Source: Vreelandella halophila
Lineage (GTDB): Bacteria; Pseudomonadota; Gammaproteobacteria; Pseudomonadales; Oleiphilaceae
Length of the DNA: 64,000 bases
Direction of reading: 5' to 3'
NCBI RefSeq assembly: GCF_019903425.1
Contig: NZ_JACHUZ010000011.1
Span: forward strand, 272,722-336,721
Made by a program: the position numbers and the translations under genes. Below the pieces are notes generated by a model. That model was not told the origin of the DNA. It ran no database searches and saw only the letters and a program-made list of their open reading frames with translations. Shown in pieces: positions 21,619 to 29,663 of this stretch; position 1 is the stretch's first letter, and every line of letters begins with the position of its first letter.

Positions 21619-22317
21619 ATGCCCGCCATGACCCGGCTGCTCGCTGTCGATACCAGTGCTGGCCGGGGTTCCGTTGCCCTCCTTGACGGGGGCAGCGTGC
21701 TCACCGATTACAGCGACGAGGCCCGGTCCCACACCCGCCGGCTGGAACCCATGATCAATGGGCTTCTGGCTCAGGCCGGGCTGCGCCTGGGGGATCTTGA
21801 TGCATTGGCTTTCGGCGCCGGCCCGGGCTCGTTCACCGGCTTGCGGGTGACCGCCGGGCTGGTGCAAGGGCTGGCCTTCGGGCTGCAGCTGCCGGTTGTA
21901 CCGGTGTCGTCTCTCCGGGCCATGGCCCATGCGGTGCATGGGCAGCTGGAGGTGCCAGCGGATGTCGCCGTGGCCCGCGATGCGCGTATGGGGGAACTCT
22001 ATTGGGGGCTCTATCGAGTGACACCGGAGGCGGCGGTGGATCCGCTGCTGGCGGATTCCCTGGTTTCACCCGCGGCCGTGGCACTGCCCGGGGATACCGG
22101 GGGCTACCTGGGCGTCGGTGACGGCTGGCTTCTGCGGGATGCGATTCCGGAAACCGTGCTTGCGCGCGTGGCGGCGGTCATGCCCGATGTCATGCCTGAG
22201 GCTGATGCGATTGCCCGCCTGGCTGAGACATTGTTTCATCAGGGGGAATGGGTTGGGGCAGAGGCTGTTCAGCCGGTTTACCTGCGGGACGACGTGGCCT
22301 GGCAGACCAGCGCCTGA
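21619..22317 (+). CDS. tsaB: tRNA threonylcarbamoyladenosine biosynthesis protein TsaB
   Basis: ASKHA-fold partner of TsaD in t6A37 tRNA modification, about 232 residues. Family marks are LAVDTSAGRGSVAL at the N-terminus, ARSHTRRLEPMINGLL, and FGAGPGSFTGLRVTAGLVQGL. Two starts are possible: ATG 21619 (AAAGG upstream, abutting the adk stop) or ATG 21628. The second fits homologous N-termini equally well. It is probably cotranscribed with adk. Confidence 0.93.
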   Translation: MPAMTRLLAVDTSAGRGSVALLDGGSVLTDYSDEARSHTRRLEPMINGLLAQAGLRLGDLDALAFGAGPGSFTGLRVTAGLVQGLAFGLQLPVVPVSSLRAMAHAVHGQLEVPADVAVARDARMGELYWGLYRVTPEAAVDPLLADSLVSPAAVALPGDTGGYLGVGDGWLLRDAIPETVLARVAAVMPDVMPEADAIARLAETLFHQGEWVGAEAVQPVYLRDDVAWQTSA

Positions 22318-22388
22318 GCAGGGTGGGCGGTCAGTGACTATACTGGTATCCGGTTCTCCTTTTTTTGATTCTGACGGGCATTGATCCA

Positions 22389-22706
22389 ATGGTCGGTGGC
22401 ATCTCCGGAAACACGCCGCTGCCGGTTGCACCGGATCCGGCAAGGCGGCCCGACGGCCCCGGGCGGGAAGCACCCCGTGCGGAGCCCGTCAGTGATCCCC
22501 GCAATGCGGTCCGCCAGGAGGGCGGTGAAGCACGCACCAGGCGTGCCCAGGCCGCGGCTGAACCGGAGGTTGTTCGCCCGCGCCGCAGTCCGGATACCGA
22601 CAGCCTCCCCCTCCGGAATCAGGAAGCGCTCAGCGCCTATGACCGCATTGGCAGTGCTGCTGTGGCTGAGGAGGTGGAGCTGGTCGGCGTGGATATCCGC
22701 ATCTGA
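22389..22706 (+). CDS. Small Pro/Arg-rich hypothetical protein
   Basis: A 105-residue protein from ATG 22389; a TTG at 22365 in frame is less likely. The first 70 residues are low complexity, rich in Pro, Arg, Ala and Glu, and look disordered. The end (LPLRNQEALSAYDRIG, then EEVELVGVDIRI) is the ordered and probably conserved part, reminiscent of short tail motifs in gammaproteobacterial hypotheticals. The stop overlaps the rsmJ ATG (TGATG), which supports real translation. No function can be assigned. Confidence 0.6.
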   Translation: MVGGISGNTPLPVAPDPARRPDGPGREAPRAEPVSDPRNAVRQEGGEARTRRAQAAAEPEVVRPRRSPDTDSLPLRNQEALSAYDRIGSAAVAEEVELVGVDIRI

Positions 22707-23491
22707 TGGAAACCGGACTCAGGGTGGCAGCCACCGCACAGGAATGGCTCCCGGTTGCGGCCGAAGTGGCGCAGAGGCTGGGGCTCGATTGCCTGCCCGA
22801 ACCGGTGGAGAGACCGACGAAACTGGCCAGCCCCGGGTTGCTGCTTCTGGTTTCCGGTGAGGGCGTCAGTCTTCAGGCGACCGGAAAGAAAGCACCGGGG
22901 CCGGTGCGGGTGGACTGGGTCAACGGGCGCAGCGGTCATCGCCGTCGCCAGGGTGGTGCCGAACTGCTGGTCAAGGCCATTGGCGTCGCGCGGGCTTCAC
23001 GGCCACTCCGGATCCTGGATGCAACCGCCGGCCTGGGGGAGGACGCGCTGGTGCTGGCCGGTTTCGACTGTGAGCTGATGCTGTTCGAGCGCTCCCCGGT
23101 CATCGCCGAGCTGCTTGCGGATGGGATGGAGCGGGCCGCACAGGAACCGGCGCTTTCCAGTCGGCTCGCGCGCATGCAGCTGGAACGCAGTGACGCCACG
23201 CGCTGGCTCGCGGCGCATCCCGAGGCCGTGGATGTGGTCTACCTGGACCCGATGTTCCCGGAGAAACGCAACAGCGCGGCCGTGCGCAAGGAAATGCAGC
23301 TGGCGCGGAGTGTGGTCGGTGATGACGAGGATGCCGCCGCGTTGCTGGAGACGGGCCTGGCCGCCGCGCGCCACCGCGTGGTGGTTAAGCGACCGCGCCG
23401 AGCCGAGCCCCTGCCAGGGCCCGAACCCGCCACCTCCGTTGAGGGCCGCAGCAGCCGGTTTGACATCTACAGCCGCCGGGCCCTTCCGTAG
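22706..23491 (+). CDS. rsmJ: 16S rRNA (guanine-1516-N2)-methyltransferase RsmJ
   Basis: SAM-dependent methyltransferase of 261 residues (YhiQ family) acting on 16S rRNA G1516. Visible motifs: VDWVNGRSGHRR before the SAM site, LDATAGLGEDALVLA (motif I), and VYLDPMFPEKRNSAAVRKEM, the family-specific catalytic block. The C-terminus keeps VVVKRPRRA and SSRFDIY. Translational coupling with the small upstream gene is likely. It converges on plsB with seven bases between stops. Confidence 0.95.
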   Translation: METGLRVAATAQEWLPVAAEVAQRLGLDCLPEPVERPTKLASPGLLLLVSGEGVSLQATGKKAPGPVRVDWVNGRSGHRRRQGGAELLVKAIGVARASRPLRILDATAGLGEDALVLAGFDCELMLFERSPVIAELLADGMERAAQEPALSSRLARMQLERSDATRWLAAHPEAVDVVYLDPMFPEKRNSAAVRKEMQLARSVVGDDEDAAALLETGLAAARHRVVVKRPRRAEPLPGPEPATSVEGRSSRFDIYSRRALP

Positions 23492-23498
23492 CAAGCTG

Positions 23499-26006
23499 TC
23501 AGGACTGGCCCGTTTCGGGAACGTCGGGGGTTTTGACGCCGGGCATGGGAACGCTGACATTCGTTACCTGGAGGATCGACTGGCGCAGCTCCGAACTCAG
23601 CACCAGGCGGGCTTCTTCAGCCACTTCCTCAAGTCCCGAGCGCCAGGCCAGCCGGCCATCGTCATCCGTGCTCAGTATGCCATTGGCCCGCAGGTTGGCG
23701 ATGAAGTTGCGGAACAGGGTCTTGTCGAAGAATTCCGGCGCGCTCAGCCCGAACAGGACGGAGACCCGCTCGGCCAGCAGTGTGGACTGCTCCTCCAGTT
23801 CCTCCGGTGTCAGGGTGTTGGGCCCGAAGCGCTGCAGTATGGCGATACTCAGGTAGTAGCGCTGCAGGGTCTGGATCATGCCGTTGGAGAGCACGCCCAG
23901 GCGTACCGCGTCCGCCGTTCCGGGCTCCGGCCGGTGCAGCAGGCTGCCTTCACTGATGAGCAGCCCTTCCTCCACCAGCCGGTCGATCCAGGTCTCCAGC
24001 ACGCTGTCGATGGTCTCTGTCGGCCAGCGCAGGAAGAGCTCGGACTGGATGTAGGGGTAGATGGCGCGGGCCAGGAATACCAGACGCTCACGCTGCAGTG
24101 AGCTGTTGTTCTGGAACAGGCTTGCCAGCAATGCCGGGATGGCGAACAGGTGCTGGACGTTGTTGCGGTAGTACGTCATCAGCACCGCGTGGCGGCCTTC
24201 CAGCATGATGATGTCGCCCAGCTTCTGCTTGCGGCGCACGATCAGTCCCATCTTCTCGTTGTAGGCGATCCAGTCCTCGCCGGAGCCTTCGGGGAAGGTC
24301 ATGCGGTCGCTGTAGGGCTGCTTATGCAGAAGGTTGCAGAGGTCTTCCATCAGCCGGGCGAGCAGCTGTTCGTCCATGGCGAGGCGGTCGGTCGCCAGCA
24401 TCACGGTGGCCAGCAGGTTGACCGGGTTCAGGGCTGCCGCCTCGTTGATGTGCGTCACGGTGCGCCGGGCCAGGGTGTTGACCACGTCCGGCAGCCAGTC
24501 AGGGCGGGATTCCTCGTCGTACGCCTGCTCGCGCCACTGCGGCTGCTTTTCATCCAGAACGCTGGCCAGTTCAATGGGGGTACCAAAGTTGACGGAGACC
24601 TGCCCGAAAGAGCGCCGCAGGTTACGGACTGATCCGATCAGGCCCAGGAGTCCTTCCTTTTTCTTCTGGGTCCCCTGGAGCTCGCCCAGGTAGGAACGAC
24701 CCTCCAGCACCTTTTCGTAGCCAAAGTAGACTGGCACGAACACGATGGGTTTGCGAGGGTCACGCAGGAAGCTGCGAACGGTCATCGACAGCATGCCCGG
24801 GCGGGGCTGCATTGTGCGACCCGTGCGGCTGCGCCCGCCTTCCACGAAGTATTCCACCGAGAAGCCACGGGTGAACATCACGTGCATGTATTCATTGAAT
24901 ACCGCCGAATACAGCGGATTGTCGCGGAAGCTGCGGCGCATGAAAAAGGCGCCGCCCCGGCGCAGAAGCGGGCCCACGATGGGCATGTTGAGGTTGATCC
25001 CCGCCGCGATGTGGGGTGGCATGAGGCCGTTCTTGTAGAGAACGAACGACAGCAGCAGGTAGTCGATGTGCGAGCGGTGGCAGGGCACATAGACCACGGC
25101 GTTGTCCCGCGCCGCTTCCTGGGCGGTTTCTATGTTGTTCACCCGGATACCATCGTAGATCCGGTTCCAGAGCCAGCCCAGGACTACTTCCAGAAATCGG
25201 ATGGTAACCATGGAGAAGTTCGAGGCGATCTCGTGGGCGTACTTGAGGGCCCGCTCCTTTGCCCGTGCCTGGTGAACGTCCTCGTGTTCGGCGGTCTCGC
25301 GGATGGCGTCCTTTACCGGCTGGCTGCGCACCAGTGAGTTCACCAGTGTGCGGCGGTGGGACAGGTCGGGGCCGATCACCGCCTGGCGGACGCGCCGGAA
25401 GTGCACCCGCAGGATGCGCGCCAGCTTGCGTTGGGCCACGGACTCGCTGCGCGCGTCACTGACGGCTTCCTGGAGGGACAGTGGGCGGTGAAACTGGACA
25501 AAGAGATTCCGGCCATGGATGAGGATGGTGAAAAATTTCTGCAGCGGACCGGTAACGGACCAGCTGTCCGAGAGCATGATCTTGAGCAGGGACTTTTCCT
25601 TGTCCGGCGAACGGCCCCAGAACAGGGAAACGGGCACAATCTGAACGTCGTTGCCGGTACGGCATCCCTGTGTGACCAGGGCCTCGAAGCGTTCCGTAGG
25701 CACAGGTGTCTGGCGGAGCCGGCGGAGACCGCCCCGGCGCCGGTAGAGAAAGAAGAAGGAATGTTTCAGTCCCTGGCCCAGTGGCAAAGGTCTTTCGGCC
25801 CGGGGCAAGCTGGCGCGCTTGAGCTCTTCCTCCAGCACCAGTCGGCTCGAGAGGGAGCTGTACTGGAGCACATAGCAGACCGGCTTTTCAGGATCCAGGC
25901 CGAGCTGTTCCCGGTCGGCGCCCAGCACACGGCTGCGGACCCAGAGGTACATGAGTCTGCGCAGAAGGGTCAGGATCAGATTTCCGGGGCCTTTCAGGAA
26001 CGCCAT
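23499..26006 (-). CDS. plsB: Glycerol-3-phosphate acyltransferase PlsB
   Basis: Membrane-bound acyltransferase of 835 residues (E. coli 807) that makes lysophosphatidate, the first step of phospholipid synthesis. The HX4D catalytic motif is His310/Asp315 in CHRSHIDYLLLS. The substrate blocks FFMRRSFRDNPLY, EGGRSRTGR and VPVYFGYEKV follow. ATG 26006 with GGAG upstream is preferred to the distal start at 26093. nudC is divergent. Confidence 0.95.
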   Translation of the reverse strand: MAFLKGPGNLILTLLRRLMYLWVRSRVLGADREQLGLDPEKPVCYVLQYSSLSSRLVLEEELKRASLPRAERPLPLGQGLKHSFFFLYRRRGGLRRLRQTPVPTERFEALVTQGCRTGNDVQIVPVSLFWGRSPDKEKSLLKIMLSDSWSVTGPLQKFFTILIHGRNLFVQFHRPLSLQEAVSDARSESVAQRKLARILRVHFRRVRQAVIGPDLSHRRTLVNSLVRSQPVKDAIRETAEHEDVHQARAKERALKYAHEIASNFSMVTIRFLEVVLGWLWNRIYDGIRVNNIETAQEAARDNAVVYVPCHRSHIDYLLLSFVLYKNGLMPPHIAAGINLNMPIVGPLLRRGGAFFMRRSFRDNPLYSAVFNEYMHVMFTRGFSVEYFVEGGRSRTGRTMQPRPGMLSMTVRSFLRDPRKPIVFVPVYFGYEKVLEGRSYLGELQGTQKKKEGLLGLIGSVRNLRRSFGQVSVNFGTPIELASVLDEKQPQWREQAYDEESRPDWLPDVVNTLARRTVTHINEAAALNPVNLLATVMLATDRLAMDEQLLARLMEDLCNLLHKQPYSDRMTFPEGSGEDWIAYNEKMGLIVRRKQKLGDIIMLEGRHAVLMTYYRNNVQHLFAIPALLASLFQNNSSLQRERLVFLARAIYPYIQSELFLRWPTETIDSVLETWIDRLVEEGLLISEGSLLHRPEPGTADAVRLGVLSNGMIQTLQRYYLSIAILQRFGPNTLTPEELEEQSTLLAERVSVLFGLSAPEFFDKTLFRNFIANLRANGILSTDDDGRLAWRSGLEEVAEEARLVLSSELRQSILQVTNVSVPMPGVKTPDVPETGQS

Positions 26007-26119
26007 GCCTACTCCGTTCGGGGTCCGTGGTCGAGTCTGCGCCAAGTTTACGCCTCGCGGGGCAGTCGGCAAAGTCCCGTTGCTTGCCGCCATGGCAGGG
26101 GCTGATTATAGTGCCTGTC

Positions 26120-26911
26120 ATGGATGATCTGACCGATTTTGTTGCCGATCCCTGGGCGGTTGCTGTTCCCCGGCGTGAGCGGGTAGCCGTTTTCAGTGAC
26201 GGGCTGGACCTCTGTCCCGCTGCGGACGGTACTCTGTTCCATAGTGCCGCAGCGCTTCCCGCCAGTGCGGGGGAGCTGCTGCCCGTGGGCTGCCTGGGCC
26301 CGGACCGCCTGTACGTAGCGCGTGCCAGCGGCGTTGAGGGCCGTAGCCTGCGTTCTGTCTATCCGCACGCCTCGCCGGCCGAACGCGCGGCCCTGGGCGC
26401 CGCCCGCCAGCGGCTCCAGTGGGTGCAGGATCATGCCTTCTGTGGCCGCTGCGGTGGTCCCACCCAGTGGTATGAGCACGAGTACACGCTCTACTGCGCC
26501 TACTGCGACCACCGCCACTACCCCAGGGTTTCGCCCTGCGTGATCGTGGCCGTTCATGATGGTGACTGGCTCCTGCTCGGGCGCAGCCCGCGCCATCCGC
26601 CGGATCTGTGGACCCTGATTGCCGGTTTCATCGAGCCGGGGGAGTCGGCGGAGGCCGCGGTGACGCGGGAAGTCCAGGAGGAGACCGGGGTGCAGCTGGC
26701 GGACATCCGCTATCACGGCTCCGAAAGCTGGCCCTTCCCTCACCAGCTCATGCTCGGCTACAGCGCCCAGTTCGCCGGCGGCGAGCTGCGCCGTGCCGAG
26801 GATGAGCTGGAGGCTCTGGAGTGGTTCCACCGGGATTCGCTGCCCAGGGTGCCCGGGGACTGGACCATTGCCGGCCGGCTGATCAAGGCCTTCAGCGAGG
26901 GGAGCGCCTGA
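26120..26911 (+). CDS. nudC: NADH pyrophosphatase / RNA decapping hydrolase NudC
   Basis: Nudix hydrolase of 263 residues that cleaves NAD(H) and removes NAD caps from RNA 5' ends. The zinc ribbon is CGRCGG...CAYCDHRHYPR near residues 108-138. The Nudix box GFIEPGESAEAAVTREVQEETG lies near residues 170-192. An SQPWPFPxS-like block appears here as ESWPFPHQLMLGY. ATG 26120 is chosen; a GTG nine bases upstream is possible. Its stop overlaps murI (TGATG). Confidence 0.93.
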   Translation: MDDLTDFVADPWAVAVPRRERVAVFSDGLDLCPAADGTLFHSAAALPASAGELLPVGCLGPDRLYVARASGVEGRSLRSVYPHASPAERAALGAARQRLQWVQDHAFCGRCGGPTQWYEHEYTLYCAYCDHRHYPRVSPCVIVAVHDGDWLLLGRSPRHPPDLWTLIAGFIEPGESAEAAVTREVQEETGVQLADIRYHGSESWPFPHQLMLGYSAQFAGGELRRAEDELEALEWFHRDSLPRVPGDWTIAGRLIKAFSEGSA

Positions 26912-27774
26912 TGGAGCAGGGCTGGCCCCGGGTTCTGCTGTTTGACAGCGGCATCGGCGGACTCAGCATCGCGGACGCAATCCGGCTCCGGCTGCCCCAT
27001 GCGGACATGGTCTATGCCGGCGACAATGCCGGGTTCCCCTATGGCGATCTGCCGGAGCACGAGGTGGTTGCACGCTGTGTGGCGCTGGTGGAAGCGGCGC
27101 TGGCCCGGTGGCCCTGTGATCTGGTGGTGGTGGCCTGCAATACCGCCAGCACCGTCGTGCTGCCGGCGCTGCGTTCCCGGCTGCGCCTGCCGGTGGTGGG
27201 TGTGGTGCCGGCGATCAAGCCAGCGGCGGCGCTCAGCTGCAGTCGCCGGCTCGGGGTTCTGGCCACGCCAGCGACCGTGGATCGGCCCTACCTGGCGTCG
27301 CTGATCGACGAATACGCTGCGGACTGCACGGTGTTGCGGCTGGGCAGTTCCGAGCTGGTCCGACTCGCGGAGGCCGGGCTGGCGCAGGGGCAGGTGGATG
27401 ATGAGCGGGTCCGCGCCATTCTGCAGCCGCTGGCGGCGGGCGATCCGGACACCGTGGTACTGGGCTGCACGCATTTCCCCCTGATCCAGAAGGCCCTGGC
27501 GCGGGCCATGCCCGGCGTGGTGCACTGGGTGGATTCGGGCGATGCCATTGCCCGGCGGGTTGTTCAGCTTCTGGAGGAGGCCGGGGGCAATGGAGCCGGC
27601 ACCGGACAGGCGAGCAGTACCTTCCTGTTCACCGCCGAACCCCCGGCGGGGCTCCGCAAGTGGCTGGAAGTGAGCCAGCCCGGCGCGTACGGGGACAGCC
27701 CTCAGATCAGTCGCGTCAGCCTGAATACCGCCAGGAACTCCAGCATGGGCAACGCCGGCTTGTGGCAGCAGTAG
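26911..27774 (+). CDS. murI: Glutamate racemase
   Basis: Cofactor-free racemase of 287 residues that supplies D-glutamate for peptidoglycan. Active-site stretches: FDSGIGGLSIADAI, YAGDNAGFPYG, catalytic Cys in VACNTAS, and the second Cys in LGCTHFPLI. The start overlaps the nudC stop. The last 73 bases overlap the 3' end of the convergent DUF2156 gene, and the final 20 or so residues (TARNSSMGNAGLWQQ) look non-conserved. Confidence 0.94.
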   Translation: MEQGWPRVLLFDSGIGGLSIADAIRLRLPHADMVYAGDNAGFPYGDLPEHEVVARCVALVEAALARWPCDLVVVACNTASTVVLPALRSRLRLPVVGVVPAIKPAAALSCSRRLGVLATPATVDRPYLASLIDEYAADCTVLRLGSSELVRLAEAGLAQGQVDDERVRAILQPLAAGDPDTVVLGCTHFPLIQKALARAMPGVVHWVDSGDAIARRVVQLLEEAGGNGAGTGQASSTFLFTAEPPAGLRKWLEVSQPGAYGDSPQISRVSLNTARNSSMGNAGLWQQ

Positions 27775-28709
27775 GTTCTCTCGATTTCACCACGGAACCG
27801 TGACTTGGTGAACTCCAGCCCCCTGAAGTTGTAGAAGCGGTTGCCGTGCCTGTACACGCCGCGGCATAGGCTCTTGAGGATGCGGCTTTCCTGCGGCTCC
27901 GTCTCCTCGGACAGGTGCAACGGAATCAGGCCCATATCGAGGCGTGGTACACCTTCCGCCTGGAAGGTCTCCATGGCGTGCGCCATGATGGTGTAAAAGA
28001 TGCCCTGCCGGAAATTGGCATTGGCCCGTGAAATGTTCGGAACGTAGCTGACGATCTCGTTGCGTTCGTAGATCGGGTCGAAGTAGATGAACCCCACGGC
28101 CTTACCGTCCTGATAGGCATAGAAGTGGCGTTCGTTCTCCCGGTATTCCATGTTCATCGGACGGATCAGGAAGCGGATCTCCTGGCGCTTGCACTGGCGG
28201 GTGCGGATCCAGGCGTCCGAGATCTCCCTGGTATGGTCATCGCTGAACCGTTCCTGAACGGTGATACCGGCTTCCCGTGCCTGGTTGAGCGCGGTGCGGA
28301 TGACCTGTTTCTTTTTGCCCTTGAGCGACCACTGGCTCAGGTCCACCCGGGATTCAGCACCGAACTGGGTGCCGTAGTAACCAAATCGCTCGTGCAGGAT
28401 TTCCATGACGGGGCGGGAGACCTGCACGTAGCAGATGTTCGAGACCCGGCGTTCAAACCGCGACAGCATCAGCTCCCGGTCTTCCGGTGCACAGACCGGA
28501 TCCGAGAGCACGAAGTTCAGTCCCCATTTCTTCATGTAGCCGATGTAGCCGACACCGGGCACGTCGAAGTAGTGCATGTCCGGCTGCAGTGTGGAGAACG
28601 ACTGCGAGTGGGCGCCGTACTGCTTGAGCAGTGCCACTCGCTCGGAGAAGCTCATGGGGCCGTCCGGGATATCCCGGAAGCCGTCGAACACCAGGGTCTG
28701 CTGCGTCAT
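27702..28709 (-). CDS. DUF2156 / MprF C-terminal-type transferase
   Basis: A 335-residue protein with the tandem GNAT-like fold of DUF2156, the catalytic part of phosphatidylglycerol lysyltransferases. It has no MprF flippase membrane segments. Characteristic parts are SFSTLQPDMHYF near residue 40, VLSDPVCAP near 70, and MGLIPLHLS near 260. It has a strong AAGGAGT ribosome site. It is the second gene of a two-gene operon with a SAM methyltransferase. Aminoacylation of a lipid or another acyl acceptor is inferred from the fold only. The 3' end overlaps murI in convergent orientation. Confidence 0.75.
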   Translation of the reverse strand: MTQQTLVFDGFRDIPDGPMSFSERVALLKQYGAHSQSFSTLQPDMHYFDVPGVGYIGYMKKWGLNFVLSDPVCAPEDRELMLSRFERRVSNICYVQVSRPVMEILHERFGYYGTQFGAESRVDLSQWSLKGKKKQVIRTALNQAREAGITVQERFSDDHTREISDAWIRTRQCKRQEIRFLIRPMNMEYRENERHFYAYQDGKAVGFIYFDPIYERNEIVSYVPNISRANANFRQGIFYTIMAHAMETFQAEGVPRLDMGLIPLHLSEETEPQESRILKSLCRGVYRHGNRFYNFRGLEFTKSRFRGEIERTYCCHKPALPMLEFLAVFRLTRLI

Positions 28710-28740
28710 GGCTGGACTCCTTATTGTTATGCGTGCTTCC

Positions 28741-29394
28741 TCAGCCGCGCTTCTCGGCCAGAATCGACCAGTAGCAGTGGATGTTCAGCAGTGAGAAGCG
28801 TTTCTTGTCGCGGATTTCCAGGCCCAGGCTCTCGAGGTAGGCCGGGTAGTTGTAGATGCCGTGAAAGGCATTGTCGGTGAACAGCCAGAAGAAACAGGCG
28901 GCGATGTACCAGTAGCCCTTCTTGAACAGGCGGGCGAGAGGATTGCCGCTGGGGTAGATGAAATCCCCCACCACCAGCCGGGCCCTGGGTTTGCCGAGGC
29001 TGACCAGATGCTGGAGAACCTGAATCATGGTCGGGCGGTCGAACACATTCAGAAAGAAGTTGGCGACCACCATGTCGTACTGTTCGTACTCGGCGACCTT
29101 CATGATGTCGTCGTGGACGGTGCGGACATGGAGCTGGGGCGCCTCCCTGGCCAGCAGCTCCCGGAACCTGTTGAGCATGGTCTCCGAAACATCCACAACC
29201 GTGACATCGGCGCCAAGCTCAGCCGCGCGCAGCGCATCCCGGCCATGGCCGACACCGGCGATCAGGACACGGTCCCCGGGGCCGACATTGCCGGAGTGGA
29301 GCATGGCCGTCTTGCACTCATGGATGCTCCTGCCGCTGTAGACGCTGCTCAGGAAATCATAAACGGGGCCGACGATTCTGTATTTGTCCTGCAT
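28741..29394 (-). CDS. Class I SAM-dependent methyltransferase, small-molecule or lipid type
   Basis: A 217-residue Rossmann methyltransferase. It opens with YRIVGPVYDFLSSVYSGRSI, a pattern seen in UbiE/PmtA-like enzymes that act on membrane-associated substrates. SAM motif I is VLIAGVGHGRDALRA (residues 43-57). The acidic end of strand 2 is VVDVS. A hydrophobic stretch near residues 165-185 (YWYIAACFFWLFTD) suggests membrane contact. It precedes the DUF2156 gene by 31 bases. Phosphatidylethanolamine or aminolipid methylation is possible but not shown. Confidence 0.7.
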   Translation of the reverse strand: MQDKYRIVGPVYDFLSSVYSGRSIHECKTAMLHSGNVGPGDRVLIAGVGHGRDALRAAELGADVTVVDVSETMLNRFRELLAREAPQLHVRTVHDDIMKVAEYEQYDMVVANFFLNVFDRPTMIQVLQHLVSLGKPRARLVVGDFIYPSGNPLARLFKKGYWYIAACFFWLFTDNAFHGIYNYPAYLESLGLEIRDKKRFSLLNIHCYWSILAEKRG

Positions 29395-29663
29395 GGTCCG
29401 TGCTGCCAGTCCTGAAAGGGGTTGCGGAAGCTTTTGTGGCTACCGGATTCAGGAACCATGCTATACACATCCGGACAGGGTCTCTGTGGAACAGGCCGCA
29501 GTTTCCGGTTGCACGAGTTAACGAAAAAACCAAAAAACGCAACATGAATTAGGTATTTAATAGGATCGTCGAACAAAAATGAGAGCGGGTTTTGATGATT
29601 CCGGTATTGATCATTCCGGAATGAGAGGAAACCGTTTCCGGGAAAGGGGCTGTCGTGTGCCGA
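29395..29663. other. AT-rich intergenic region between two minus-strand genes
   Basis: About 270 bases carry no convincing gene. Bases 29520-29580 are conspicuously AT-rich (runs such as GAAAAAACCAAAAAACGC) against a GC-rich background. The promoter of the methyltransferase-DUF2156 operon probably lies here. No clear -35/-10 pair was found. Confidence 0.5.

Noticed and set aside
26080-26112. TTGCTT and TATAGT before nudC as a promoter
   Set aside because: The spacer is 21 bases, outside the normal range, and no better pairing was found.
29349-29576. Small minus-strand frame of 75 codons
   Set aside because: No ribosome site or motif, it overlaps the methyltransferase start, and its Cys/Pro composition looks random.
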